The notes beneath the pieces are model-generated. The model worked only from the letters and a program-made list of their open reading frames with translations, had not been told where the DNA came from and did no database searches. Shown piece after piece: positions 32,424 through 46,149 of a DNA stretch of 64,000 nucleotides; the stretch's first letter is position 1, and each line of letters starts with the position of its first letter. This DNA comes from Henckelia pumila (lineage: Eukaryota > Streptophyta > Magnoliopsida > Lamiales > Gesneriaceae). The stretch spans positions 248,001-312,000 of the forward strand of contig NW_027331842.1 of NCBI RefSeq assembly GCF_033568475.1, given 5' to 3'. The position numbers and the translations under genes are program-made.

Positions 32424-34050
32424 TAACCACCGTGCCGTACTCTGGTGTGGAGGTTTAATAGGGGCGACTGGCGAGGGAGGTGAAAATATTGGTTGGCAAT
32501 TAAAGTGAAATAAGCGGATGACTTCAAGCGGATAGAGAGTGACTTGGAAAGTTGGTCAAACGTCGTAGGATCATGAGATGTGGGGTATTTTTCCATTCAT
32601 TTATTTTTTTTAATTTTTTTTTTACGGAATTTATTTATTTTTAATTTAACTTTTATATAAAAATCCATAATATTAATATGCCCAATCGTTTAAAAATTAC
32701 ATCCGAAATAAATAAAGTCATAATCATTCATTTGTTAGCGCACGAGCGGCATGATTTGGTGACATCTTAAAAAAAACAAATAACACGATTGTACTATCAT
32801 AGACTATCAATTCTGGATTAGACAAGTTTAGAGTCGTATCTTATAAAGCATTGACAACCAAAATAATAACATTTGGAAGCTGCTCACATTTAATCCGAAT
32901 GAGGCTTCATGAATCCGCAAGACTTCGGTTATTGTTGGGTTATACTTGTAACTTGTGAACACCAAGAATGCGGTCTCGTATCGTCGCAATAACTGTGTCG
33001 TAAGAACTTCTTATCAAACATATATACCTCGTGTGAGGAGGTTGCTGAGATGATTACCACATTACACTTTAAAGAGATGTCAAAGGAAGCCGTCTGCAGG
33101 CCGTAGACTGACCGCAAGCCAAAGAGCGCAAAGCTCCATAGCAGAAAGAAAGTTCATGGTTGATGTTTTACTCCTCCGAACCAAGTCATTATGATTTTTG
33201 CTAGCAATCAATATAATTAGTTAGTGTTCGAAATTATTTCTAAGAAGCGTTTTTTAAGCAATCTCTTAACATTTTTCCATTGTAGTTTCGTAGCCAACAA
33301 ATGTATTTTCATGTGGGCTTCACATATACATGAAATTAAGTTAATCAAAATCTCATATCCTACTGAGAGTAGTAATCCCTAATTTAGATATTAAAATGTC
33401 AAAATATGAAATGTTTTGATGTGTAACAAACCAATGATTTTAAAGTTAAATAGTATCCAACAAAAAAAATTAATTTATAATATTTCTCGGGCAAACCGAT
33501 CAAAAAATATTTTGCTCAATACAATTTATCTAGCTAACGATACAAAATAGAGTGATCTTGAGTTTATGTCAAGGAAAAAAAATTGTAAATTAGAAGGAAT
33601 ACTTCAACATGTAAAGGTACAAATACTCAAATCATCGTGTAATACTTTTTTAGGAAATACATATAAATCTTAAATAACAATGAACAACCAAAGAAAAACA
33701 TTTTCTAGAATTGTCGTTGAAAATAAATATTAAAGGATTTTAAGATTACAAATAAAAGAAGGAGCATCATGCAAGTAATAAAGGATTATTAAAACGTTTT
33801 ATTATCAAACATAGAAAATTAGTTTTCTAACTTTAAATAAACATCTAAAATGATCTCTTCGAAAAAAAATAAACATCTAAAATGAAATGGAATAATGAAA
33901 AACTTTTTACATGTATTACAAAGATATATATACATGAATTATAGACATGGATTCTTTCTAATCCTAATCGAGACCAAGTTCCAAGCAATATCAAACTCGA
34001 TCCAACTTATTCCCGTGTATTTGTAATGTGGAACACATATTACATCAATC
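32424..34050. other. Gene-free stretch upstream of the G-gamma gene
   Basis: The first few hundred bases are the likely G-gamma promoter and 5' UTR. The rest is AT-rich with only short shadow ORFs. Confidence 0.5.
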
Positions 34051-34059
34051 CCAGTAATG

Positions 34060-35480
34060 TGATCTCAAACTAGAAACAGGCTCTTCGAATTTCATATCAT
34101 CGTCCAGCAGAAGAAGCTGCGGATGATGAAGACCCCAACAACATAAAGAAATGCAGACAGTTACATGCATCTATTAATCAAGTGTAAAACAAAGGAAGGA
34201 AATTCGATCTTCATATGTAAGAATCGAGGGAAAGTAATACTTGCAATCCTCTGGGGCCGCATAGGTGATAATCGCGCTTTACTAACCATAATGTTTCTTA
34301 AAAATAAACAGAGCAAGCACTGGAGTGTTCACCTGCAAATACGCATATGAATGATAACAAATGAAATTACTCAGTTAAAGTTGTTTACAGAAAACAAAAA
34401 TAACTATAATCTTATGACAATTACAATCATCATAGTGAGACCCAACGAAATGGAAGGATTGGTCGTTTGCATTCTCTTAAGGATATGACAAACATTATCT
34501 TTCAGCACTTGAAGGAAAAATAATACAAGCAAGCCAATGAACTACAGCGGATCCATAAGAGAAATGATGCAAAGTACAGCGAAAGGAAAATTGTTAACTG
34601 CGGTCAAAGAAGATATGCAAACCAGTAATATCAAATTACAAACGTAAACAGTTTTTTAAGGACCAAAGTGAGGAAATAATGTTGATGATGACAATGATAC
34701 TCATCTCAACTAACTGAGGTCTGTTTAATGATAAACGAGTGAGACAGAAAAAACCACATTGCGGAATTAAGATGTAGGTAACAACCTCAGCAAGAAACTT
34801 AAAAGTTTCTCAAATGGGAAGCCATTAACACATTGATTTCGGTGAGCTTACTGACCATTCACACAGATTAACAGCCATTTAGCTGGTGTATGACTGGCTA
34901 ATTAGCCACCATATGCAAACTAAACATTCCGCGGGGCATAAAAAGGCATATTTTAAGAAAAACTGTTCAGAAACTTAATAGTCTCTCAAATCGGAGGCAT
35001 TTTGGCTGATGAATGACTGGTGAATTAACGACCATAAGTTGGCACAATATATTTCGGAACAAACCACAGGCAATTTCATTGACTTTCATTTCCTACAGGC
35101 GGAAAGACTATGCATTTCTCGCCGTAAAACTTGCATTATTTGAAAGACACTTTGAAATCCCGAGATTTGAGAAAACAGAAGTGCTTCCACTTCAAGAAAA
35201 TGGCGAGAAACAAAACAAATGCACAACCAGAACACTTGAACAGAAGATACTGCAAGCAATGCAGAATATACAAGTGGATGAAGAAAGCATTAACTGAAGG
35301 ATGGAGCACGAGCAATCAAAAAGAGAAAAAAAGTGAAATGATTACCAGAGGATCGACGAGGAAATCAGAGCCTCCTTGAATCTGAAAAATAGCAGATTCG
35401 GCACGGGATCGTTCAACTCAGTCTCCACACCGCAGTTGGTATGTTTCAGAGAATCGGAACAAGGCTGTATTGGGCGGAGA
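34060..35480 (-). other. Possible small spliced gene or non-coding transcript
   Basis: On the minus strand, three splice-bounded segments can be joined in frame. One ends at 35346 (...LVDPL, donor GTAATC). The second is 34332-34287 (VNTPVLALFIFKKHY, flanked by AG and GT). The third starts at 34116 after ccgcag. The joined frame closes with TGA shortly after 34116, giving a short peptide with a hydrophobic segment. I see no ATG for it and do not recognise the product, so this may equally be a non-coding RNA or chance. Confidence 0.22.
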
Positions 35481-35541
35481 CAGGGTGAGTTCAAATATAT
35501 GAAAATCTAGTTTCTAGGGTTACCAGCATTTTTCAAGTTTC

Positions 35542-35578
<37 letters not shown>
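35542..35578. repeat. (AAT)n microsatellite
   Basis: About 12 AAT units. Confidence 0.95.
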
Positions 35579-36714
35579 TGCTTCAAAATTATTTCAAAAA
35601 CAAAAATAATGTGCTTCAAAAAAAAAAAATAATAATAATAACTAATAATAATGGTTTTAATTGATGGAAAAATTGTAAGAATGGACTTGATCATTTTTAA
35701 TTTTTTTTAAGGGTTGATTGCCGTATCAACTATCAATTGAATCAATTCAAGGAGCAGTAATGTAGTCATTTGATAAATAAAAATTAATCCAATTAAATTA
35801 ATTTAAACAACTTTTAATTTTTTATTTCCACTTATCATATCAGTCTATTATTTTTATACAAAAAAAATATAGAGATTGTCTTCGCTTCAAATATTTTAGT
35901 TACGAGTGTTTGTTTTTATAATGCATATATCGCGATCACTAGTTTTTTTAAATGCATCTAAGTTGTCGATTATCAATTATAATATAAGTCATTTAGTTAT
36001 TTTTTAAAATTAAGTAAAAATAAGTTTTCAAAACAATTTTTATTAAATTAAAATAAGAGGTATTTTTATTCATTAAGTAAAATGATCCGGTTACTTTAAG
36101 AAATTGTTGGATTATTGAATAGTATAAACACCATAGATTATCAATTTACTTGAAAGACACATATGCATAATTAATATTATTATAGTGCTGACAAAACAAA
36201 TCATATGTCGTTAGATCATGTTAAGATAATAACCTAAGATAAGTTGAACTAAACTACATACGAAGTACTAACTACTAAGTTTATACGAGCTATTTTTTGT
36301 TTTAAAATGTGGATTTAAAATATATTAATATTTTTTTCAAAAAACAAATATTAATATTTTATGAGGACTATAGGGTTTTACGATAGTTTCCACTTTTTCC
36401 TCTTTTTTTTCAAAAAAAAAAAAGAAGAAATATGCATATATATATATATATATATATATTTCACGTACGAGCAGATGTAATTTCGCCTTGATAAATACAT
36501 AACGCTGCAAGTGTTGTACATTAGACGCTCCATCCCCTTGTACCTCGAGATACTATAAATAGGGCAAAACAAAGGTCATGGTGTAGCTCTCGCTCGCCGG
36601 AAACTTCTGGAATTGAAATCCGAATCACTCGAGAACCTAGTTTTGTCATCATTTTTTTTTTTTCACTATTACACTGGTATTGTGGTTTTATTCAGTATTT
36701 AATAATTAATTGAG
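35579..36714. other. Upstream region of DCAF1, no gene
   Basis: AT-rich, with an (AT)n tract near 36431-36461. Contains the DCAF1 promoter and 5' UTR at its 3' end. Confidence 0.6.
36554..36562 (+). promoter_or_regulatory. Probable TATA box of DCAF1
   Basis: TATAAATAG, 153 bp upstream of the ATG, followed by CT/pyrimidine-rich leader sequence. The start site near 36590 is inferred. Confidence 0.55.
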
Positions 36715-39700
36715 ATGGAGGCCGCGAGGAATTCCCAACCTCCGCCGCAGTCTGAACCCACTACCGATGAGGGAAACGAGGCGGAAGAGCGACAGGAGCA
36801 GCAAGAAGAGGATGCGAATGAAGTTTTGGTGTCCAAAGCGCAAGCCTTAATGGATATGATCGTTGCTAGCCATGAAAACCCTAATCCCAATGCCCTCCAT
36901 GCGCTCGGTACTCTTATCGAGACTGAAGAATCCAGGTATTATTTGTGTGCCCGGTGGAAAACATCGTCCCGACGGTGGTGTTTCTGTTAGAGAATTGTCC
37001 TTTTTTTCCCCTGTTTCCTTTGAAAAGTTACATATGCGTTTTTCTGGTACTAGCGAACACATGGTGGACGCACCGTTGCATTTTTGGGTAGGATTTTCGC
37101 TTTTACCAATCAATTTATTTAATGGGGTGTGATTGCTTGTGGATACTGTAGGTGTCTGGCTTTATAACTAGTAACGTCTAAAAGATAGAGTCATAAGAGA
37201 TGATTGCTACCTATTGCTGTATTAGGTGCTGGGAATCACTTTTCTTTTCTTTTTCTTTTTCTTTTGTTTTTATCCATGTAAGAAACAGAGCGGGGGAGCG
37301 AGGGGAATGTTACTTTCAGCTTTCAAGGCTGTTTTACCTCAACGCTTTTCTCTCTTCCTTTCTTTATTTCTCCGTTTCGAACACCTGGTCAATAGTTTTT
37401 ATTTCATTTAGATGGAATGTCTTTGTGAATATTTTATCTCAATATACTGTTATTCTTTGGAATTGACTTTTTAATGATTAACGCATCTTACTGTTCATGC
37501 ATGCTAATTTGTTGTAACGTGAGAATTATTGCGTGCCAGTTATCTCATTTCTTCATCTATGTATCGTTCTTCGAAAATAATACCCTATTTTCGCAATTTG
37601 AGAATTTGGGGTATATATATATATATATATATATTTTCTGTGAGGCAGGCCAGTTTAGTCCGTGCTGTATATGTCTTGTTTCTCCCAAATAATTCTATGC
37701 GTTTTATGCAGTGTCTGATCTTGGAGTACATGCTCTTTTTATTTTTAATGCATGATGTTGATTTTGTAGTGTGTCTGTGTTTTCCGTGAAAGGCGAAATT
37801 GTTGGTTAAGGTGTGGAGGTATCTGTGAGTGGTAAAAGAGACTTTAGACGAACGGACAACTTTGAATACATTTATTAAGTTTAACAATTGCAAAAAAACA
37901 CATGAGCATGAAATAACATGAACCGTAACTTTGAAACCACTCACCCTAAATATGTTTTTGCCTCTGGGAAGGATGGAGAGTGGCTACTGTTGGGAAATCA
38001 TTTAGTTTGTGGAAGAGTGTACCATGAGACAGAAAGTATCCAACACTATACATTTTTGAAATAAGACGGTTTTTCTGTTTATGTTTTTCATTGTTCTAAA
38101 AGACGGTGCCTAGGCGCTAGACGTTTGTCCACCGTCCCCATTTTTAGATATTGAAACTTCTGGGCTTTATTATATTAATTGGTCGTCTAGGCCGACTAAT
38201 TGCAGTCTAGGCTGCTCGAAATCCGCTTAGACGGCCGCCTAGATTAATATAAAATATTTCTATTTTTAAAAATTTATTTAAAAAAAATTATTTGACATAT
38301 TTGCCCATAAATTTATATCGGATGAAGACTAAAAATATTCGACATATTCTAAGTTTGAATTCGATAAAGAGAATTATTGAAGAAATATTAAGATGAATAA
38401 GAATAATTAGATATTTAGGCTTAAAAAAAACCGTCGCCTAACTGGTCGGTGAGTGACCGCTTGCCTACCGCTTTTTAGAACATCTCCGTAATTTCTTTAA
38501 GGAAAAAGTTTTTTCCTTGTTTACAAGAGTTAGAATCCTGTAAATTTGTCTAACGAATATTGTTTCTTGGGCAATGCTTTAGATACATGGAGGATACAGA
38601 TCAATCCTCAACAAATAATGGCAGGTCTGCCCATAATGTTGGACGGCTGGGTAATCTTATTCGGGTAATTGCCTCTCCCTCACACCCCACTTTTCCTTTT
38701 GCATTTCCAAGTTCATCTGCACTAGCTATTGTTTCCTTTTGCGTTGTGGGAGAGCTAATGAGATGGGTCAAAATGCTTAGAATGTTGACTTCTTGTTTCT
38801 TTTTCTTTTTTTCAGGAGAATGACGAGTTTTTTGAACTGATATCTTCAAAATTTCTGACTGAAAGTAGATATTCGGTATCAGTACAAGCAGCGACCACAA
38901 GGCTTCTCTTCAGCTGTTCACTAACATGGATGGTATGGTTGGCAAATGCTCTTATTTTCATTAATGTACTATCAACACCTTGATGCACACCCTGTTGCAG
39001 TTTTTTTTAATTCTTTTCTTTAGTTTGTATTTGTATTTCCATGGTTTGAAAAACAAGTAAATTTGAATACAGTATCCACATGTATTTGAAGATGATGTTT
39101 TAGAGAATATAAGAGGTTGGGTGATAAATGAAATACCTCGGTTGCCCGCTGATGATCGTAATTGGAAGCATGAAACTGGGAGAAGGAAGACCCCAGACTC
39201 TGAAATGTTGCGCGTATACTCTACTGGGCTACTTGCTGTATGCTTGGCTTGGTACGTTCTCATAGACTTCTTTGTTTTGTTTATGTTTTCTCTTTTCTTG
39301 CTAACATTTTGTTTTGCACGTTTATGATTTTAGTGGTGGTCAATTGGTGGAAGATGTGTTAACATCTGGATTGCCAGCTAAGCTAATGCGTTACCTACGT
39401 ATCCGAGTTTTGGGTGAGACAAGCACAAGTCAAAAAGATTCCAGTTCATTAATTGAGAACAAAAGTGCATCAATTATGGTGTGCCCAAAAACCAGAGAGG
39501 AAAGTCGGAGTAGGTTGCGGAATGTTACAGAGAATCCTCACTTGGATTTAGATGTTTCAAGAAAACTTTCCAGCGAAAAGGATCGTGATAGGGATTGTGT
39601 CTCATTGGATGAAATTGAGAGGGATCGTGAGAGGTATGTCAGTAGGCAGGCATGCGTAGATGATATTTGCGTAGATGAGGAACCTCTTGACAGTATGGCT

Positions 39701-42700
39701 CTTGAGGTTGATCCTTGTCAGGTAGAAGCAGAAGGTGACGAAAAATACAGCATTAGGGATTTCCACGAATCAAAATCAAAGACTGTTGGAAAATCACACA
39801 GGGAAGAGGATTTTGACGAAATTGCGAGAGATGACTTTTATAGGCGAAGGACAGGTCGACCCAGATCCAGGGGAAAAGGTCGGTCTGGCGAAGGAGTGTT
39901 TGAGAATGAACAAGCTTTGACATCTCCTTGTTCTGGCAGTAGATCAGGACAGGCACGAAGCTCAAAGGACAGAAATGTGACTAAAATTCAAGATCTGAAA
40001 AAAATGTCAGATGCTAAGAGATGCCAAGATAGAAGTGATGCTGATGATTCTATACTTGAAAGGGCAGACAATGATGACTGCTACCAAGGATGCACAGTTG
40101 GCTCTAAAGATGTTACGGACTTGGTGAAACAAGCTATTAGAGCTGCTGAGGCTGAAGCAAGAGCTGCCAATGCTCCTGCATTAGCCATAAGGGCAGCTGG
40201 TGATGATGCTGCGGAAGTGGTTAAGACTGCTGCTTTTGAGGTGAATATATATTTTTGTTGAAAGCACGCGAATATTTAGTTATTATACAATGTGTTTTCT
40301 TTTATGATGTCAGGAATACAGAAAGACGAATGATGAGGAAGCTTCGGTTGCTGCTGCTGCAAGAGCCTTATCCACGGTTATAGATGCAGCAAAAGCTGTT
40401 TTTCTTTCGAGGTTAGTGGTTGATATCTATTTTATGTCTCGGTACTTCTTTATACTAATACTATTCGTTATAATAGCATATTATGTCCATTGCTATTTGT
40501 TAACTTGATGTTGCTTATTTAACCTATTTTTGTAGGACCACAACTCATGTTGATGATTCGGGACATCCAAGACCTACGGAGACTGATGTTACTGAAGATA
40601 TTGGTGAATTTGTCATCCTGGACAGCGACTCCCTTGCGAAGCTAAGGGAGAAATTCTGTATCCAGTGTCTTGTGATTTTGGGGGAGTATGTTGAAGTCCT
40701 TGGTCCTGTACTTCGTGAGAAGGGTGTTGACGTCACTCTTGCTTTGCTGCAGCGAAGTTTGAAGCATATAGAGGCTTCAAGCACTATGCTTCTTTTGCAA
40801 GACCTTTTGAAGTTGATTTGTGCATTGGCGGCTCATAGAAAGTTTGGTCAATTGTTTGTTGATCGTGGTGGCATTCAGAGACTACTCGCAGTTCCGAGAA
40901 GTGCTCCAACTTTTTTTGGTCTTTCTTCCTGCTTATTCACAATTGGTTCTATTCAGGTAATTTTTACGCTCAAATGAATCATTTTTAAGTCTGTTTCTTC
41001 CCGTAGTCTTATATTATTACGTTGTGATTGTTGGTTTGGCTTTGTAAATTTTTATTTCTCAAACCATGTCTCTGTTGCAGGGGATAATGGAACGTGTATG
41101 CGCCCTTCCTTCCAATATTGTTCACCAGGTTGTCGAGTTGGCTCTTCAGCTTCTTGAATGTAAACACGATCAGTCCAGAAAAAATGCCGCTTTATTTTTT
41201 GCTTCTGCTTTTGTCTTCAGAGCAGTTATCGATGCATTTGATTCGCAAGAAGGTCTACAGAAACTTCTTCATCTTTTGCACGATGCTGCATCAGTGAGAT
41301 CTGGTGTTCCACCTGGGCAATTAAATAATCCAGTATCACTTCGAAATGACCGATCTTCTTCAGAGGTATTGACCTCATATGAAAAGCAAATAGCATATCA
41401 CACTTGTGTTGCAATGCGACAATATTTTAGAGCACATTTGCTCTTGCTTGTGGATTCGGTTCGTCCCACCAAAAGCATTCGCGGTGCACCAACAGCAAGG
41501 AGCATTTCAACTATTAGGGCTGCCGACAAGCCACTCGATATAAGTAATGAGGCAATGGACGCCGTGTTTCGTCAAATACAGAAGGATCGAAAACTTGGTC
41601 CTGCATTTGTGAGGGCTCGTTGGCCTGTGTTTGACAAATTCTTAAATTCAAATGGTCATATAACTATGTTAGAGCTGTGCCAGGTGAAACAAAGTATTAT
41701 TGGATCATTATTTGTTTACACTTATCATGATTTTCTTTTTATTGACATTTTTCTTTGCTTTATAGGCTCCTCCGGTTGAACGATATTTGCACGATTTGCT
41801 TCAATATGCGCTTGGTGTGTTGCACATTGTAACTTTGGTTCCTAATAGCCGTAAACTCATTGTAAATGCGACATTAAGCAATGAGCGTGTTGGTATAGCT
41901 GTCATTTTGGACGCGGCAAATGGTGCTGGTTATGTTGAACCTGAGGTAAAGCCAGCAAAAATTATTGGGCTTATTTTAAATCTCCTCCATTTATTTACTA
42001 ATTTATCTTCCAAATGCCAGATTGTTGAGCCAGCTTTGAATCTGTTGATAAACCTTGTTTGCCCTCCTCCATCAATCAGCAATAAATCAAGTGCCAGTGT
42101 GCAAAATCAGCAGTTAACTACCTTCCAAAGTGGAAATGGTTCTGCCTTGGAATCTAGGGATAGAAATGCGGAACGAGCTGCCAATGTTCCTTTCCAGAAT
42201 GAGCCAAGGGACCGGAATGGGGAACCTGCTTCAGTGGAGAGAACTGTCTTATCTGTAGTTTCTGCATCATCTGTCGGTAATGCATCGTCACAAGCATCTG
42301 CATCTCCAGTGGCATCAGGATTAGTTGGAGATCGCAGAATATCTCTAGGTGCTGGAGCAGGTTGTGCTGGGCTTGCTGCGCAGCTGGAACAAGGATATCG
42401 TCAAGCTAGGGATGCTGTTCGTGCAAACAATGGCATCAAAGTTCTTCTTCAGCTCCTTCAACCTCGGATGGTTACATCTCCTGCTGCTCTTGACTGTCTT
42501 CGTGCCCTCGCATGCCGAGTTCTTCTTGGTTTAGCTAGAGATGATACAATAGCACACATATTGACAAAGCTTCAGGTTAGTGTCAGCTGGAAATACAGTA
42601 TAGTTGAAATCACTACTGAACAACAATGTCGGATAGTTGTGCAATTGCTTTGAATAACATGGGGTTTTGAAACTAGTAATTTGTGTTTTTGATTGACTTT

Positions 42701-45551
42701 GTATTTTAGGTGGGGAAAAAGCTGTCAGAGCTTATCCGAGATTCTGGAAGCCAGACCCCTGGTGGAGAACAGAATCGGTGGCAGGCAGAGCTTGCCCAAG
42801 TGACTATTGAGCTCATCGGGGTATGCATTTATATATACATATTAAAGTTTATTGAATGCCTGAATTTTTTTATTTGGTGTTCAGTATGCTTTTTGTTACT
42901 AGATACATATGTTTACAATTATGTTTTGAGTGTGTAGGTTGTAACTAATTCTGGGCGTGCAACTACTTTAGCGGCTAGTGATGCTGCCACCCCAACTTTG
43001 AGGCGTATTGAACGAGCTGCCATAGCTGCAGCAACTCCAATTTCTTATGATCCCAGGTATTAATGATTCTGCCTTTTTGTCTTAAGCGCAAGACAACTTT
43101 TGAGCTGTCTCTGTACCTCTCATTATTTCGCGTCGTTTGTACGCTTACGTGCTTTCACTCTTTCAGAGAACTTATGCTCCTAGTGCATGAGCACCTTCAA
43201 GCATCTGGGTTGACTGATAGTGCTGCGCTGCTTCTCAAAGAGGCGCAGTTGACACCTCTCCCCTCTTTAGCTGCTCCCTCATCTCTATCATACCAAGGTT
43301 TTGGACAAGAAGCCTCCTCATTACAGTCTCAATGGCCATCTGGACGTGCTGCTTGTGGATTTCTGTCGGATAAGCCAAAAGTTTGTGCTCACGTTGAGGA
43401 TTCTAGATTGAGATGTGACTCGGCTCTTTTCTCTTCAAAGAAGAAACCATTGGCATCCTCACCTGCTCCTGGTTACTCAAGAATTCAACCCAAATTGGAG
43501 GACAGCCCGCTGTCATCGAACGTAAAAAATAATATGAGCTCCAAAAAAAGTTATGTAGCTGCAGAAAATCAAGGAACTACATCAGTATCTGCTATGAAAT
43601 CGGGTAGTGATGCAGATGTCCAGATTAGAACTCCAATTGTGTTGCCAATGAAAAGAAAATTAACAGATTCAAGAGATAGCAGTTTGATGTCATCTGGGAA
43701 AAGACTTAATATCGGTGATCACATACTCGGTTCTCCTAGTTATACCACACCTAATACTATTCGTAGAACCGGTCTTCAGACAGATGCTAACCTGTTTTGC
43801 ACACCAAGTATAGCTCCAAAGGATCACCATAGTCGATTGCCACCTAATGTTCTATCAGCAGAGATTGATGAAAGCCAGTTTACTGGGTCTCATGTGGGCC
43901 AGACTTTTTCTCAACATGGACTTCTCACTGATCAACAACCTTGTGGCTCAGAACGGGTTACATTGGATTCTCTAGTTCTACAGTATTTGAAGCACCAACA
44001 TCGTCAATGCCCGGCTCCTATCACAACTTTACCACCTCTTTCACTCTTGCACCCTCATGTCTGTCCCGAACCAAGACGAAGCCTTGATGCTCCATCAAAT
44101 GTGACAGCACGGCTTAGCACACGTGAATTTAGAAGTATGTATGGGGGCATTCATGGCAGTCGTAAGGACCGACAATTTGTTTACAGTAGATTCAGACCAT
44201 GGCGGACATGCAGAGATGAACCTAGTTCCCTGCTAACTTGTATTTCTTTTTTGGGAAATTCTTCTCGGATCGTCACTGGTGGCCATTCTGGGGAACTAAA
44301 AGTGTTTGACTCCAACAGCAACAATGTGTTGGAGAGTTGCACCAGTCATCAGTTTCCTTTGACACTTGTGCATTCGCATTTTGTGGGTGAAAACCAACTT
44401 GTTATTTCTTCAAGTGCAAATGATGTTCGCTTGTGGGATGCATTTTCAATTTCAGGTGGTCCAAAACATTCGTTTGAGGGAATCAAAGCAGCAAGATTCA
44501 GTAATTCGGGTTCTGTATTTGCTGCATTACGACCAGATCCAAGCCGGCGAGAAATTCTTCTATATGATGTTCATACCTGCCAGTTGGATATGATGCTTTT
44601 AGATACATCTAACTCCCATTCTGGTCGTGGCCATGCGTATTCTCTCGTTCATTTTAGCCCATCAGACTCTATGCTGCTTTGGAATGGAGTATTATGGGAT
44701 CGAAGGGGTTCGGGCCCAATTCATCGCTTTGATCAATTCACGGACCATGGTGGAGGGGGCTTTCATCCTGCCGGGAACGAGGTATGCTTGATGTCGAGTT
44801 TTTCAATATGAGTTTTACCACATTGCTGTGATTAATTCCATTTCTGTTTTTTAACAAATGTTTTTGATAGGTCATAATAAACTCTGAGGTCTGGGATCTT
44901 CGAAACCTGAGACTCCTTCGAAGTGTCCCATCCTTGGATCAGACAGTTATAACATTCAATGCGAGTGGTGATGTTATATACGCAATCCTGAGGAGAAATC
45001 TTGAAGACGTGAATTCAATTTATAATACCCGTAGAGTGAAGCATCCTCTCTTCTCTGCTTTCCGCACTGTTGATGCAGTCAATTACTCTGACATTGCTAC
45101 AGTTCCTGTGGACCGTTGTGTTTTGGACTTTGCAACTGAACCAACTGATTCTTTCTTGGGATTAATCACGATGGACGACCAAGATGACATGTGTTCTTCT
45201 GCTAGGGTATATGAAATTGGTCGACGCAAGCCAACCGACGACGATTCTGACCCTGATGATGCGGAAAGTGAAGAAGACGAGGATGATGAAGGTGATGATG
45301 ATTCAATCTTGGAACATGATCTTAATGGGGATGGTGAGAGTGATACCGGTGACATGAGTAATGACGAAGATGGTCTGAGCGAATTTGAAGAAGATGATGA
45401 AGAAGACGACGAAGACGATGACAGAGATTTCATGATGGATGGTGTTGATTTCGATGGTGATGGGGTTCTGGAGATTGTAAGCGAAGGTGATGAGGATGAT
45501 GATAGTGATTTCCTTGAATCCTTTAGTAGCGGAGATGAGGATTTGTTATAA
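36715..45551 (+). CDS. DCAF1: DDB1- and CUL4-associated factor 1 (substrate receptor of CUL4 E3 ligase)
   Basis: Exons: 36715-36935, 38583-38664, 38816-38932, 39073-39251, 39334-40240, 40314-40411, 40536-40956, 41081-41683, 41766-42575, 42710-42820, 42938-43056, 43167-44781, 44871-45551. All frames join, giving 1987 aa, close to other plant DCAF1 proteins (about 1900). The N-terminal half is armadillo-like helical, with a charged insert in exon 5. A LisH dimerisation motif (RELMLLVHEHLQASGL) lies at about 1223-1252. WD40 repeats run from about 1580, with two DDB1-binding WDxR boxes, LWDRRG (about 1731) and VWDLRN (about 1768). The last 110 or so residues are an Asp/Glu-rich tail. DCAF1 presents nuclear substrates to CUL4-DDB1 for ubiquitination and is essential in plant embryogenesis. 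Intron 1 (1.65 kb) holds a MITE and an (AT)n tract. It is convergent with the arabinokinase gene. Confidence 0.97.
37612..37634. repeat. (TA)n microsatellite in DCAF1 intron 1
   Basis: Simple AT alternation. Confidence 0.9.
38093..38481 (+). mobile_element. GTTCTAAA-ended MITE in DCAF1 intron 1
   Basis: Begins gttctaaaagacggtgcctagg and ends cctaccgctttttagaac, an inverted pair. The interior has several gcctaggcg and cgcctag palindromic motifs. Related copies occur at 50141-50298 and about 49240-49760. Probably hAT-like (inferred). Confidence 0.7.
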
Positions 45552-46149
45552 GAGAGGTGGGTGGATTTGGGATTTTGAAACTCAGAGATGTAATTATAGG
45601 CTATTGGTCTGGTGATATAGAAGAAACATTTGCCAAAATGTATTTGAAATTTTGTTGTGATTTATTTGCTTCCCCTCTTGAGGTTTATTGGAAATCTATT
45701 TAGGCCATTATGGTGGTGGAGCAATGAGAAAGAATTTTGGGATTTAGTAATGGTCCGTTACCATGACAGTGGTTGAGCCTTGTATCTACAAATTATTACA
45801 CGACATTCTAATGATCAATTCCTTTGTAATATGTTGTAACATGGTCACCCAAACAGGCCGAAAATAGTGGTGGAGTGCATGTTAGCACGAGGATACTATT
45901 TTCATGTTAGATCTAATGATCCAAATTTGATTTGTATATGTAGCGTCCAAAAAAAGTTATCCGGATAAGGAAAGTTCGTCCTAATGATAAGCTTAGTAGG
46001 AGTATTAACCCCAAAAAAATCGTCTAATTCATGATCAAGGGGTGAACAAATAAATGGTCAAACCTTTCACAAATCAGAAGTTGGTCTTAAACAAAAGTTG
46101 ACCATAATTCAATTGAATAAGTGCTTCCATTTTATTTTTCCCATGCGCA
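45552..46149. other. Convergent intergenic region DCAF1/ARA1
   Basis: 598 bp between two stop codons, so it must hold both 3' UTRs. No ORF, hairpin terminator or repeat of note. Confidence 0.6.

Noticed and set aside
45083-45433. Ser-rich minus-strand ORF
   Set aside because: Shadow of the acidic (GAT/GAA-rich) tail of DCAF1.
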